In this document: positions 9,588-18,190 of the stretch, piece after piece
Layout: each line of letters starts with the position of its first letter
How positions within the stretch are numbered: position 1 is the stretch's first letter
Assembly: GCF_038624605.1 (NCBI RefSeq)
Contig: NZ_CP152020.1
Span: 2,535,312-2,599,311, forward strand
DNA: 64,000 bases
Reading direction: 5' to 3'
Source: Psychrobacillus sp. FSL K6-4046
Lineage (GTDB): Bacteria; Bacillota; Bacilli; Bacillales_A; Planococcaceae
Translations under genes and position numbers: made by a program
The notes under the pieces: model-generated
Databases searched by the model: none
Told to the model about the DNA's origin: nothing
The model's input: the letters and a program-made list of their open reading frames with translations, nothing else

Positions 9588-10754
9588 TTATCGTAAATTA
9601 TTTATACGTTCTGCCTGACTTAGTATATCTGTAATTCGAACACCAAAGTTCTCGTCAATTACAACGACTTCCCCTTTGGCAATATGACGATTATTTACAA
9701 GGATGTCTACAGGTTCTCCAGCTAATTTATCCAACTCTAGGATAGAACCGCTGGTAAGTTCCAAAATTTCCTTCACAGTCCTTCTAGTACGACCTAATTC
9801 TACTGTTACTTGTAGCGGAATATCAAGAAGTAAATTTAAATTTCTCGACTCATTAGGTGTTAGTTTTGTTGCTTCAAAGCTAGCAAATTGAGCTTGTTGC
9901 ACCTCTACAGGTGGTGTATTACTTTGTCTTGGTTGATGCTGCGGTGCAACTGGCTGTTGAACTGGTGGTGTTTCATAATAGTCTGGCACTGGAACGGATA
10001 CGTGATTGCTTTCTACTCTTTCTTCATACACTGTTGCCGCAGCCTCTAGTTCAGTTTCATCCTCACCCAATAGTGATTTAACTAGGCTCAGTCCAAACTC
10101 TAATGGTATAAGCTGCATAATATTAGAATCTATTAAGCTTCCTACTCGTAGTCTAAAAGATATTTTAATAAGTAAATCATCATTAGGGATCGCTTCCTCG
10201 CCTTCCCCTTCGATAAGATTTAAAATATCTATGGATGGTGGAGAGATATCTACCTTTTTATTGAACACAGTGGACATTGAAGTAGCGGCAGAGCCCATCA
10301 TTTGGTTCATAGCTTCTTGTACGGCACTTAATTGAATTTCACTTAGCTGAGGACTTGGATCTATTCCATCTCCACCTAGCATTAAGTCTGCAATTACAGC
10401 AGCGTCTGATTGCTTAATAACTAGTAGATTCATACCTATTAGTCCAGCAGTATATTTGACTTGTACCGCCACATAAGGATGTGGAAACTCCTCCACTAAT
10501 CTACTTCTATTAATCATGCTAATATGTGGAGTAGTTATATCCACTTTTTGACCTAATAATGAAGATAGAGCGGTAGCAGAGCTTCCAAAGGAAATATTAC
10601 CGATTTCTCCTAAAGTATCTATAGCAAAAGAGTCTAAGTAATCTTCAATATTCGATGTACCCTTGTTTGCTTTTTCTTCCTTCACATTGTCAACCGTTCC
10701 ACGTAGGAGGGCTTCAATTTCTTCTTGGGAGAGCATATCATCACTCATCATCAT
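9588..10754 (-). CDS. fliY: Flagellar motor switch phosphatase FliY
   Basis: FliY is a C-ring protein of Gram-positive bacteria that combines a CheC/CheX-like CheY-P phosphatase with a FliN (SpoA) domain. The 388 residues show a FliM-like N-terminal CheY-binding segment (LSQEEIEALLRG), a phosphatase core with the duplicated pattern (DTLGEIGNISFGSSATALS and SAVQEAMNQMMGSAATSMS), a Q/P-rich linker around 255-290, and a C-terminal SpoA domain (LLLDIPLQVTVELGRT). Three in-frame ATGs begin the gene after AAAGGAGG; the first or second is the likely start. It overlaps fliM by 14 bases. Confidence 0.95.
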   Translation of the reverse strand: MMMSDDMLSQEEIEALLRGTVDNVKEEKANKGTSNIEDYLDSFAIDTLGEIGNISFGSSATALSSLLGQKVDITTPHISMINRSRLVEEFPHPYVAVQVKYTAGLIGMNLLVIKQSDAAVIADLMLGGDGIDPSPQLSEIQLSAVQEAMNQMMGSAATSMSTVFNKKVDISPPSIDILNLIEGEGEEAIPNDDLLIKISFRLRVGSLIDSNIMQLIPLEFGLSLVKSLLGEDETELEAAATVYEERVESNHVSVPVPDYYETPPVQQPVAPQHQPRQSNTPPVEVQQAQFASFEATKLTPNESRNLNLLLDIPLQVTVELGRTRRTVKEILELTSGSILELDKLAGEPVDILVNNRHIAKGEVVVIDENFGVRITDILSQAERINNLR

Positions 10755-11739
10755 CCTCTCCTCCTTTCAAAGTTTCAATTATTTGTACTGCCATTTTCTT
10801 TTTAAGCTTACCAGGCTGGGCTTTAAACTTAGGTATATCTCCTACTTTGATCGTAAGAGCATCTTCAACTTTTGCATTTAACTGAATCACATCGCCCAAC
10901 TGAAGATATAAAAGATCTTCCATCGTGATTTCAGTAGAACCTAATTCAGTCACAACTGGTATTTCTGCTGATTTAACACGTTTTTTAAGGACTGCTAATT
11001 GTTCCGGTGACACTTCTTTTTTATTTGTTTGCATCCAGTAACGCACAGATAGGTTCGGTACGATTGGTTCTAATACTACATGAGGAATACAAATATTAAT
11101 CATTCCACTTGTTTCTCCAATAACCGTATTAAAAGATATGACAACTACAGTCTCATTTGGAGAAATCATTTGTAAAAATTGCGGATTTATCTCTAATTCC
11201 GTTAAGATTGGATCGATATCCGCTATATTACTCCATGCTTCTCTTAAATTATCAAAGGATTTTTCAAAGAGATTAGTCATTATCTTTGTTTCTATTTCAG
11301 TTAAATTATCTACCTTTGTATGCGTCTGACCCTTCCCTCCCATTAATAAATCCAGCATGGAATATGCGATATTGGGGTTTATCTCCATTAGAATATTACC
11401 TTCTAGAGGCGGAACCTCAAACACATTAATGAGTGTCATATGAGGTACCGAGCGTATAAACTCTTCAAAAGGAATTTGGTCTACGGACACTACAGATATT
11501 TGAACATATGATCTTAACTGGGCAGAAAAAAATGTGGTTAAAAGACGTGCGAAATTTTCGTGTATACGTGTCAAACTTCGTATTTGGTCTTTCGAGAAAC
11601 GCAGAGCTCTCTTAAAATCATAAGTACGAATTTTCTTTGATTCCTGTTCGCTCTTCATTTCGTCCGCTGTCATTTCACCTGTCGAAAGGGCACTTAACAA
11701 TGCATCTATTTCTGATTGAGATAATATATCTCCTGCCAA
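10741..11739 (-). CDS. fliM: Flagellar motor switch protein FliM
   Basis: FliM is the C-ring switch protein that binds CheY-P and couples FliG to FliY. The N-terminal CheY-binding motif (ILSQSEIDALLSAL), the middle CheC-like domain and the C-terminal SpoA domain are all present. I chose a TTG start giving MAGDILSQSE: GGAGGTG lies 6-7 bases upstream, and the 332-residue product matches the N-terminus and length I recall for B. subtilis FliM. An ATG five codons upstream has no ribosome binding site and would add MEVGR. It follows fliL by 28 bases. Confidence 0.95.
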   Translation of the reverse strand: MAGDILSQSEIDALLSALSTGEMTADEMKSEQESKKIRTYDFKRALRFSKDQIRSLTRIHENFARLLTTFFSAQLRSYVQISVVSVDQIPFEEFIRSVPHMTLINVFEVPPLEGNILMEINPNIAYSMLDLLMGGKGQTHTKVDNLTEIETKIMTNLFEKSFDNLREAWSNIADIDPILTELEINPQFLQMISPNETVVVISFNTVIGETSGMINICIPHVVLEPIVPNLSVRYWMQTNKKEVSPEQLAVLKKRVKSAEIPVVTELGSTEITMEDLLYLQLGDVIQLNAKVEDALTIKVGDIPKFKAQPGKLKKKMAVQIIETLKGGEDDDE

Positions 11740-11767
11740 TCTGCCCACCTCCATTCAAAAAATTACT

Positions 11768-12199
11768 TTACTGAATAATATAGGAAGTAATATACACCTG
11801 CTGTACTTCCCCATCATGCATTAATTCATTTATTTTTGTTTTTAAAGAGGACTCTAAGCTTATCTTACCTTGCTTACCTTCTAAATCCTCTGGCGTCATT
11901 TCCGAAAGTTCCGTGATCAAAATATTTTTCACTTGGAAATCTCGTTTTGTAAGTTCCTCTGCCGACTTTGTACTGTCTGTTTGAACTTTCATAGAAATCC
12001 GGATAAATTTGTCGCCTGCTAAATTAGTTGTAATTTCTTGAATGTCCACAGAAGACTCGACAATCTCATCAATTGTAGGTTCGTTGGCTTCTTCACCTTT
12101 ATTAAATTGGAAGTAGAGTAAAATTGCAACCACACCTACCAAAGTAAGAGAAACCAAAATAATTAGCATCATAGTTACTAGCTTATTGTTATTCTTCAT
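11768..12199 (-). CDS. fliL: Flagellar basal-body-associated protein FliL
   Basis: FliL is a single-pass membrane protein near the stators that supports torque. It has a short cytoplasmic N-terminus (MKNNNK), one membrane helix (about 9-30, [23 protein letters not shown] broken here only by description) and an extracytoplasmic domain ending with [16 protein letters not shown]. The ATG chosen has GAGGTGA five bases upstream; a GTG three codons earlier is possible but worse spaced. It overlaps the end of swrD by 11 bases, as in many Bacillales. Confidence 0.93.
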   Translation of the reverse strand: MKNNNKLVTMMLIILVSLTLVGVVAILLYFQFNKGEEANEPTIDEIVESSVDIQEITTNLAGDKFIRISMKVQTDSTKSAEELTKRDFQVKNILITELSEMTPEDLEGKQGKISLESSLKTKINELMHDGEVQQVYITSYIIQ

Positions 12200-12410
12200 C
12201 CTGTTCACCTCTTAAATAAGGATTCGATAAAATATGTATTTCCTTGTAGAACTGAGCGATTTTTTCATACACATCTTCTCGTGTTTCTAACGCCACATAT
12301 TTATGACCGTTCGTTAGCGTTATCGTAGTATCTGGAAAAGATTCAATCGTCTCTATGTATAATGCATTTAACGAAAACTCTTTACCGTTTAAACGAGTTA
12401 AACTAATCAT
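12189..12410 (-). CDS. swrD: SwrD/FlbD-family flagellar protein
   Basis: This is a 73-residue FlbD-family protein, called SwrD (YlzI) in B. subtilis, where it raises flagellar motor power and supports swarming. The N-terminus [16 protein letters not shown] is the family signature. The start codon is secure by homology, yet no Shine-Dalgarno sequence lies in the usual window. The nearest one (AAGGGAGGGG) is about 36 bases upstream, separated by a GC-rich hairpin and a mini-ORF whose stop codon touches this ATG. Translation is therefore probably coupled or reinitiated (inference). Confidence 0.92.
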   Translation of the reverse strand: MISLTRLNGKEFSLNALYIETIESFPDTTITLTNGHKYVALETREDVYEKIAQFYKEIHILSNPYLRGEQDEE

Positions 12411-12446
12411 TTATTTAAGGGCCGGGCCATTCAAGGAACGGCCCAC
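12411..12446 (-). other. Possible leader mini-ORF ahead of swrD
   Basis: An 11-codon frame (GTG start, with an internal in-frame TTG at 12432-12434) ends with TAA directly adjacent to the swrD ATG. The only purine-rich ribosome binding site in the gap, AAGGGAGGGG at 12446-12455, sits at its beginning. It could load ribosomes that reinitiate at swrD. The spacing to either start (about 0 or 12 bases) is not ideal, so this remains a hypothesis. Confidence 0.3.
12424..12444 (-). promoter_or_regulatory. GC-rich hairpin between flgE and swrD
   Basis: On the minus-strand RNA, GGGCCGTTC and GAATGGCCC form a 9-bp stem with one G-U pair and a 3-base loop. It is a GC-rich spot in an AT-rich operon. No U-run follows, so it is not a standard terminator. 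It lies between the only ribosome binding site and the swrD start, so it may bring the two closer together or act as a processing or stability element. Confidence 0.5.
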
Positions 12447-12479
12447 CCCTCCCTTACTGTCAAGCTGTTAGACTATTTT

Positions 12480-13442
12480 TTATCGTTTTAAGTTAACTAA
12501 TTCCTCTAAGATTTGGTCTGAAGTCGTGATAATACGAGTATTAGCTTGGAATCCACGTTGCGCTACAATCATGTCCGTAAACTCTTCAGATAAGTCAACG
12601 TTAGACATTTCTAGGAAGCCAGAGTTGACTGTTCCAAGACCATCTTGAGTTCCTACTGAGTTTAACGGAGTACCTGAGTTTGGTGAGGATTTAAAATAAT
12701 TGTTCCCCGCCTTTTCTAAACCTCCTGCATTTGGAAATTTGGCTAAAACCAATTGCCCCGACCATCTAAGTTCTCCACCTTTGTCTACAAATGTCACAGT
12801 ACCATCTTGACTAATACTCATACTTTGAGCGTCAGTAGGAATTTGAATTGGTTTATAAGTAGTAGTAGCTCCGGTTATAAATGTTTTATCAGGAATTCCA
12901 TCATTACCAGTTGCATCTAAATTCCCGCTATTAGGTGTTACAGAAACTAAATTGGCCAATGGGAACTGCGCCGGCGCACCAGTAGTAACTGCTGAGGCAC
13001 CAACTAAGTATTTCCCGTCAGAATTAACTAAGTATCCTTCTTTATCCATATAAAAGTTCCCAGCACGTGTATATAAATAATTTTCAAATCCATTTGGACC
13101 AGCTGTGGCAGTTGCTCCTTTTCCATCTGCTACTTGAAAAAACCCATCTCCAGATATAGCAAGATCTAATGTATTACCTGTAGATTGCAATGAACCTCCA
13201 GAGTGGATAGTATCAATTGCAGATAACTGGGAGCCTAACCCTACTTGTTTAGCGTTTACTCCACCTCGTGTTCCTGTAGGTGCAGAAGCACCTGAAGTCG
13301 TCTGTGAGATTAAATCTTTAAAAACTGTACGACCCTTTTTAAAACCATAAGTATTTACGTTAGAGATGTTGTTACCTATTACGTCTAATTTTGTTTGAAA
13401 GTTTTTAAGTCCTGAGATACCTGAGTACATTGAACGAATCAT
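12480..13442 (-). CDS. flgE: Flagellar hook protein (FlgE; FlgG-like annotation)
   Basis: This is the hook subunit of the flgE/flgF/flgG family, secreted and polymerized into the hook. The N-terminal rod/hook signature (YSGISGLKNFQTKLDVIGNN) and the C-terminal signature (MSNVDLSEEFTDMIVAQRGFQANTRII) are both present. The 320-residue length exceeds the roughly 264 residues I recall for B. subtilis FlgE, with extra sequence in the variable middle (about 150-250). It follows flgD and the small flagellar operon gene, so it is the hook protein rather than a distal rod protein. Confidence 0.92.
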   Translation of the reverse strand: MIRSMYSGISGLKNFQTKLDVIGNNISNVNTYGFKKGRTVFKDLISQTTSGASAPTGTRGGVNAKQVGLGSQLSAIDTIHSGGSLQSTGNTLDLAISGDGFFQVADGKGATATAGPNGFENYLYTRAGNFYMDKEGYLVNSDGKYLVGASAVTTGAPAQFPLANLVSVTPNSGNLDATGNDGIPDKTFITGATTTYKPIQIPTDAQSMSISQDGTVTFVDKGGELRWSGQLVLAKFPNAGGLEKAGNNYFKSSPNSGTPLNSVGTQDGLGTVNSGFLEMSNVDLSEEFTDMIVAQRGFQANTRIITTSDQILEELVNLKR

Positions 13443-13516
13443 TGATGAATTTCTCCCTTCGATTTGTGTGCTAGCTTCAATCAGTCCACTGCACGTAGCA
13501 TCCTTTAAAGGTCCTG

Positions 13517-13897
13517 CTATCCTAGCACTATTGTGCCGTCTATATTGGTAAACAATTGATTGTTTGCTTCCGTACGATCCATTGCAGTAATAACCGTGGC
13601 ATTTTTTGCACTTACGATTAAAGCTGCTTGTTCCATCAATACTAATGAGTCCTTTACACCTTTGGAGCGCGCTTCTGATACTTTGTCACTTACAAGCTGC
13701 CACTGCGCATCTGAAATATGAATATTTCTTTCTAGTAATCGCTGATTGGCATGTTTGCTTACCTTTAGTTCTGTTTTTACCGTGGCTTCATGTAAATGCT
13801 GTAAAAACGCCTGTTTAGGAGGTGTGACTTGCTTAGTTGTTATTGGTTGACGGATACCTGGTTGCAGGGAGACACGGTTAATAGTAACATGGTCCAT
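13517..13897 (-). CDS. Flagellar operon protein of the TIGR02530 type
   Basis: This 126-residue protein resembles the small conserved protein encoded between flgD and the hook gene in many Bacillota (TIGR02530 'flagellar operon protein'). Its core has the pattern SKHANQRLLERNIHISDAQW followed by KGVKDSLVLMEQAALIVSAKNATVITAMDR in separate blocks. It has no signal peptide or membrane segment. Position suggests a role in hook assembly, but its function is not established. It is 21 bases downstream of flgD. Confidence 0.85.
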   Translation of the reverse strand: MDHVTINRVSLQPGIRQPITTKQVTPPKQAFLQHLHEATVKTELKVSKHANQRLLERNIHISDAQWQLVSDKVSEARSKGVKDSLVLMEQAALIVSAKNATVITAMDRTEANNQLFTNIDGTIVLG

Positions 13898-13918
13898 TGC
13901 AAGTCTCCGTTCTATTCT

Positions 13919-14557
13919 TTATTGGATAGAATTAATTTTATCTGCTGTTATCGTAGTACCACCAGAAAGATTCAATAAAATCACACCATCTTTTTTAGAG
14001 ACAGATTCAACAACACCTTTTGTTTCTACGGTATTATCAGTGTATCCAATAGTTTTTCCAATCATCATACTTGCCTCTACTAAACTGTTAGAGTTCCCAT
14101 TGCTTGATAATACTTCCGAAATGTTACCTGGTGTAATTTTCTTTCCATCAGACAGTGTAAATTCTACGCTCCCATTTACGAATTTAACTCCAACAATTTG
14201 GCCAGTTCCTTCGTTAGTGATAGGCTTACCATCTACACCATTTTTGTCTGTCAGCTCGTGCCATTTCACTTGCTTACCAACAAAATTGCTGTATTCAATC
14301 ATTTGGGTTTGTTCTTGTGCCTGCGCAAACTTTTCAAAGGCATTCGTTAAGTTCGTCATTTGCTCTAAGGAAGAAAACTGTGCCATTTGAGCAATGAATT
14401 CGTTATCCTTCATTGGATTAGTAGGATCCTGATTTTGAAGTTGTGTCATCAATATTTTTAAAAATTCATCTTTTCCAAGCGTACTATTACCCGTTGTTTT
14501 AGTCGTTTTTTTAGATGACAGGTACATATTGCTTGTAATTGGTGTTAAATCAGCCAT
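13919..14557 (-). CDS. flgD: Flagellar hook cap protein FlgD
   Basis: FlgD caps the growing hook and is exported. The 212-residue protein has the N-terminal FlgD signature LGKDEFLKILMTQLQNQDP and the stretch MKDNEFIAQMAQFSSLEQM. A C-terminal Tudor-like/FNIII region follows (about 95-210), with VGKQV and GVVESVSKKDG motifs. The gene begins 2 bases after the fliK stop. Confidence 0.95.
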   Translation of the reverse strand: MADLTPITSNMYLSSKKTTKTTGNSTLGKDEFLKILMTQLQNQDPTNPMKDNEFIAQMAQFSSLEQMTNLTNAFEKFAQAQEQTQMIEYSNFVGKQVKWHELTDKNGVDGKPITNEGTGQIVGVKFVNGSVEFTLSDGKKITPGNISEVLSSNGNSNSLVEASMMIGKTIGYTDNTVETKGVVESVSKKDGVILLNLSGGTTITADKINSIQ

Positions 14558-14559
14558 TT

Positions 14560-15768
14560 TTATACCTCTATTTCACTTAGAAATTCTTGGAACGTGGTTT
14601 GTATATCTGAAACTGAAACATCTGAATCTTCTTCTTGTTGATCATGCTGTCTATGTTGTTTAAAAGTAGAGTCTTGGAAACCTTGGTTTTTCTCCTGTTT
14701 TGCTGTGTCTTGCAATGCTTGGGTAATCTCTAGCTTCTCTATTTGTATATTTTGATTTGCCAGTCCTTGTCTTAATTGACCAGAATGCGTATCTAGCATT
14801 TCTTTACCTAAGGCAGTTGATGCAAGCATTTTTGCAGTTAAGATTCCATCCTTTTGTATCAACTCAATGCGGATCGTTCCAAGCTGTTCAGGATATAGCT
14901 TAATCACTAATCTATTAGCCCCTGCTGCTTGTCCAAATTGAACCCGGTTCATCAACTTTTGAAGTTCTTTTATAAACTCCTCTGACTGAGCTGATTTTTG
15001 TGTAGGGAGAGTCATGGACACTGTCTCTACTTTTGTTTGTACAGTGATTGTCTGACCTTGATTTACAGAAGTGGTTTCTTTACTTTCTGTTACTACTTCT
15101 GTACTCATTCCTTTAGTAACTGATTGATTCATTACCACTTGTTGTATAAATGCTTTAGTTACGGGAGTAGAGTTTCTACCTTGTATCAATGATAAATTTG
15201 TTAAGTTTTCCTTTAAAGTTTCCAATGTTTGTTTTAGATCAAAAAGTGTCGTTTCTTGTTTGAAGGTCAAATCACTTTTGTTTCCTATAAGTTGGACTAC
15301 CTTTAAAAGCTCTACTGCTTGTTTTGCTTCCACTGGACTTGTAATCTTATTCGATGCTTGTCCATTTAATGTTAAAAGGATAGAGTCAACAAGCTTTTGA
15401 GGCTGTTCCATTACATTCGCAAGAATTTCCCAAACATCCTGTTTCTGATCTGGGTTCTCCTGTAAATCTTCAAGCTTGCTTAGCAATTTATTTAACAATT
15501 GATGTAAGTCATTTGAATCTACTAGTAGTTCATCCGTTTGAAGTAAATTCTGTGCATCCTCTATGGATTCGGCATCTAATAGAGAAAGTAAATCTTGTAT
15601 AAGATTTTGCTCTGTTTTCACAGGGCTTTCAACATTAACAGATGGTACAGACTGACTGGAAAGAATTTGTCCAAATACATTTCCAAATCCTTGACTGTTA
15701 CCTGTTGGCAACTCTGTTTTAGGTTGCACAGCAGCAGGAGGTCTCATATTAAATATCGCTATGCTCAA
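14560..15768 (-). CDS. fliK: Flagellar hook-length control protein FliK
   Basis: FliK is the secreted molecular ruler that triggers the FlhB specificity switch. It has a long Q/S/T-rich N-terminal ruler region and a C-terminal switch domain with the signature NRLVIKLYPEQLGTIRIEL followed by LRQGLANQNIQIEKLEI. The chosen TTG start follows AGGAGGTGA by 8 bases and gives 402 residues. A GTG four codons upstream overlaps the ribosome binding site, and an ATG (MRPPAAVQ) seven codons downstream is another choice, so the exact start is uncertain. A second FliK-like gene lies at 34039-35877. Confidence 0.9.
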   Translation of the reverse strand: MSIAIFNMRPPAAVQPKTELPTGNSQGFGNVFGQILSSQSVPSVNVESPVKTEQNLIQDLLSLLDAESIEDAQNLLQTDELLVDSNDLHQLLNKLLSKLEDLQENPDQKQDVWEILANVMEQPQKLVDSILLTLNGQASNKITSPVEAKQAVELLKVVQLIGNKSDLTFKQETTLFDLKQTLETLKENLTNLSLIQGRNSTPVTKAFIQQVVMNQSVTKGMSTEVVTESKETTSVNQGQTITVQTKVETVSMTLPTQKSAQSEEFIKELQKLMNRVQFGQAAGANRLVIKLYPEQLGTIRIELIQKDGILTAKMLASTALGKEMLDTHSGQLRQGLANQNIQIEKLEITQALQDTAKQEKNQGFQDSTFKQHRQHDQQEEDSDVSVSDIQTTFQEFLSEIEV

Positions 15769-15804
15769 TTTTTCTTTCACCTCCTCTCACATGCAAAATA
15801 CGAT

Positions 15805-16404
15805 CTACTGCTTGGTCATTAGCTCAGTATATTTAGCAGCATCCTGAGGTGACATTTTTTCATAAATTTTTGCAACAGTATCTGGTTTTAAACTCGCCAA
15901 AATTCTCAATGCCTCTGCATCACTCATATTCGAGATAACAGGAGCTGCTGATTTTGCAGACATTTTTTCGAAGGTAGAAACTACCTCTGCATAATCCCTT
16001 TTTGATTGTTCATTTTGTCTCTTCAGTTCTTCAATTTCCTGTAATAGGCTTTCCTGTTCTGACAACAAGGATTCTTCAGACTTCACAGAGTTTTCTATTT
16101 CGCCCTGAAGCTGATTAATTTGTACTTCTTTTTGCTGAATCTCTGCTTGCAATGAAACAACTCTCTCTTCTAAGCGATTTGATTTTGCATTGTCATCCAA
16201 TGGCTTATTCTCACTAAACGAGGTAAGTTCTTTAGCTTTTTCAAATACATTAATATTTGTTATTTGGGCAAAAGTTAAAAGGAGAGCCAAAGCAAAGAGA
16301 AGCGGTATGATAAACAAATATAATATTTTCTTGCCTAAGCCGATTTTTCTTGGCCCGTTGTCCATCGTATGAAGGCTTTTCTTTTGATTATTCTTTTTTG
16401 CCAT
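15805..16404 (-). CDS. ylxF: MotE/YlxF-family coiled-coil membrane protein
   Basis: This 199-residue protein occupies the ylxF slot between fliJ and fliK. A basic N-terminus is followed by one membrane helix (about 26-48), a coiled coil rich in E, Q, L and S (about 75-140) and a C-terminal MgtE-N-like segment (SDAEALRILASLKPDTVAKIY). Related proteins in other phyla (MotE) act as motility chaperones; a similar role here is inference. Confidence 0.88.
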   Translation of the reverse strand: MAKKNNQKKSLHTMDNGPRKIGLGKKILYLFIIPLLFALALLLTFAQITNINVFEKAKELTSFSENKPLDDNAKSNRLEERVVSLQAEIQQKEVQINQLQGEIENSVKSEESLLSEQESLLQEIEELKRQNEQSKRDYAEVVSTFEKMSAKSAAPVISNMSDAEALRILASLKPDTVAKIYEKMSPQDAAKYTELMTKQ

Positions 16405-16411
16405 GCTTTAC

Positions 16412-16861
16412 TCACCTAATCTCTTTGTTTTGAAACTTTAAGGAAGAAATCTCATCTAAAACAATCGCTTCTAGGCGATACTGTTCTTGTTGAAAACTTT
16501 CAAAATCCTTTTCTTGCATTTTTTCGAACTTCCGAACCTCTAAGCTTTTTTCCAACAGTTTTTCCTCATACCAGTTCATCTTGGACCTAGCCTGTATAAC
16601 CTCTTTTTGTACAACTTCAATTCTTTTTTGTAGGCTCTCTAGAAAATTAGAATAATGATGTATTCCATCAATACTTAATCCATTGGACAGCAAATCGTTT
16701 TGAGTGTCTAGAGTAGACTCTCTTTTTTTCAAAAGATTGTATAGTTCAGTAGCAACCTGTTCAAAGGCATTAACTGACTCTTTGTACGCTATTTCTGTCT
16801 CTGACTTCTCCTGTTCACGAACCGTAAGCACCTTAGCAAATTTATATTGATAAGCAACCAT
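16412..16861 (-). CDS. fliJ: Flagellar export chaperone FliJ
   Basis: FliJ is the small coiled-coil stalk of the export ATPase, analogous to the F1 gamma subunit, linking FliI to FlhA. The 149 residues are almost wholly helical and charged; the N-terminus (VAYQYKFAKVLTVREQEK) aligns with B. subtilis FliJ. It begins one base after the fliI stop with GGAGG about 9 bases upstream. Confidence 0.92.
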   Translation of the reverse strand: MVAYQYKFAKVLTVREQEKSETEIAYKESVNAFEQVATELYNLLKKRESTLDTQNDLLSNGLSIDGIHHYSNFLESLQKRIEVVQKEVIQARSKMNWYEEKLLEKSLEVRKFEKMQEKDFESFQQEQYRLEAIVLDEISSLKFQNKEIR

Positions 16862-16862
16862 C

Positions 16863-18185
16863 TTAAGCTCCTCCGCCTGATAACATCACTAATTCATGAA
16901 CACTATTGTCCAAAGAAACTTTATCCAAATATCCTTGCTTTAAAAAAGCAGTAATTAAAGGTTCATATTGAATGGCCTCATCAATCTCTTTGGAAGTTCC
17001 TCTTTTATATGCCCCTATATTGATCAAATCCTCTGATTTATTGTAAGTAAAGTAAAGCTCACGTAGCCTTTCAGCAGCCTTTACATGCTGTTCATCTGAA
17101 ATATGATTCATTAGACGACTAATACTTTTTAACACATTGATAGCAGGAAACTGCCCCTTGTTGGCTAGCGCTCTATCAAGCACTATATGTCCGTCAAGTA
17201 TCCCACGGACTGTATCAGCAATAGGCTCATTCATATCATCTCCATCTACGAGTACCGTATAGAACGCTGTAATGCTTCCATTTTCATTTGTACCCGTTCG
17301 TTCTAACAGCTTAGGTAAAATAGAAAATACGGAGGGAGTATACCCTCTTGTAGCTGGTGGTTCACCAACTGCTAATCCTATTTCCCGTTGAGCCATCGCT
17401 ACACGGGTAACGGAATCCATCATTAGCATGACATTTAAGCCTTTGTCTCGAAAATACTCCGCAATAGCAGTAGCAGTAAATGCTCCCTTAATACGCATAA
17501 GAGCTGGCTGGTCAGAAGTCGCAGCTATTACGATTGACCTTTCCAATCCTTCTTTGCCAAGATCACGTTCAATAAACTCTCGAACCTCTCTGCCACGTTC
17601 TCCAATAAGGGCAATCACGTTTAAGTCAGCATTCGTATTTCTTGCAATCATTCCTAACAGGGTACTTTTACCTACACCTGAACCAGCAAAAATACCAACC
17701 CTTTGTCCCTTTCCGACTGTAAGCATACCATCAATCGCCTTCACTCCCACCTCAATTTGCTCATGAATAGGTGGTCTTGTTAAAGGATTTGGTGGATCTT
17801 GCTCTGTACCAACTGTGCTCAAGCCTTTCGGTAACACCGTTCCATCAATTGGATTGCCCATGGAATCAAGTACTTTCCCAATTAACTCAGGACCTACTTT
17901 TATTTCTAAAGGACTGTTTGTTCCTTCTACTAAACATCCTGTGGAAATTTCACGTATATTTGTATAAGGCATCAAGACTACAGTTTCTTCTTTAAAGCCT
18001 ACTACTTCAGCAAGAATGACAGAGGGACCATTTTTAGCAGAATTAATATGGATTTTACATACATCTCCAATAGAGCTCTCGGGGCCTTGCGACTCAATCA
18101 TTAATCCAACTACACGATTTACACGGCCGTACTTTTTAAAAGTAGAGACATTTGGTATTTTTTGGATTAAATCGATTGCTTTCAT
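16863..18185 (-). CDS. fliI: Flagellum-specific export ATPase FliI
   Basis: FliI is the hexameric ATPase that energizes and organizes flagellar export. It shows an N-terminal beta-barrel (RVVGLMIESQGPESSIGDVC), Walker A GIFAGSGVGKST, the catalytic GERGREVREFIE, Walker B MLMMDSVTR and a C-terminal helical domain. The ATG giving MKAIDLIQ lies 8 bases after GGAG and yields 440 residues, close to the 438 I recall for B. subtilis. A GTG three codons earlier is less likely. It overlaps nothing but follows fliH by 5 bases. Confidence 0.95.
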   Translation of the reverse strand: MKAIDLIQKIPNVSTFKKYGRVNRVVGLMIESQGPESSIGDVCKIHINSAKNGPSVILAEVVGFKEETVVLMPYTNIREISTGCLVEGTNSPLEIKVGPELIGKVLDSMGNPIDGTVLPKGLSTVGTEQDPPNPLTRPPIHEQIEVGVKAIDGMLTVGKGQRVGIFAGSGVGKSTLLGMIARNTNADLNVIALIGERGREVREFIERDLGKEGLERSIVIAATSDQPALMRIKGAFTATAIAEYFRDKGLNVMLMMDSVTRVAMAQREIGLAVGEPPATRGYTPSVFSILPKLLERTGTNENGSITAFYTVLVDGDDMNEPIADTVRGILDGHIVLDRALANKGQFPAINVLKSISRLMNHISDEQHVKAAERLRELYFTYNKSEDLINIGAYKRGTSKEIDEAIQYEPLITAFLKQGYLDKVSLDNSVHELVMLSGGGA

Positions 18186-18190
18186 TACTC

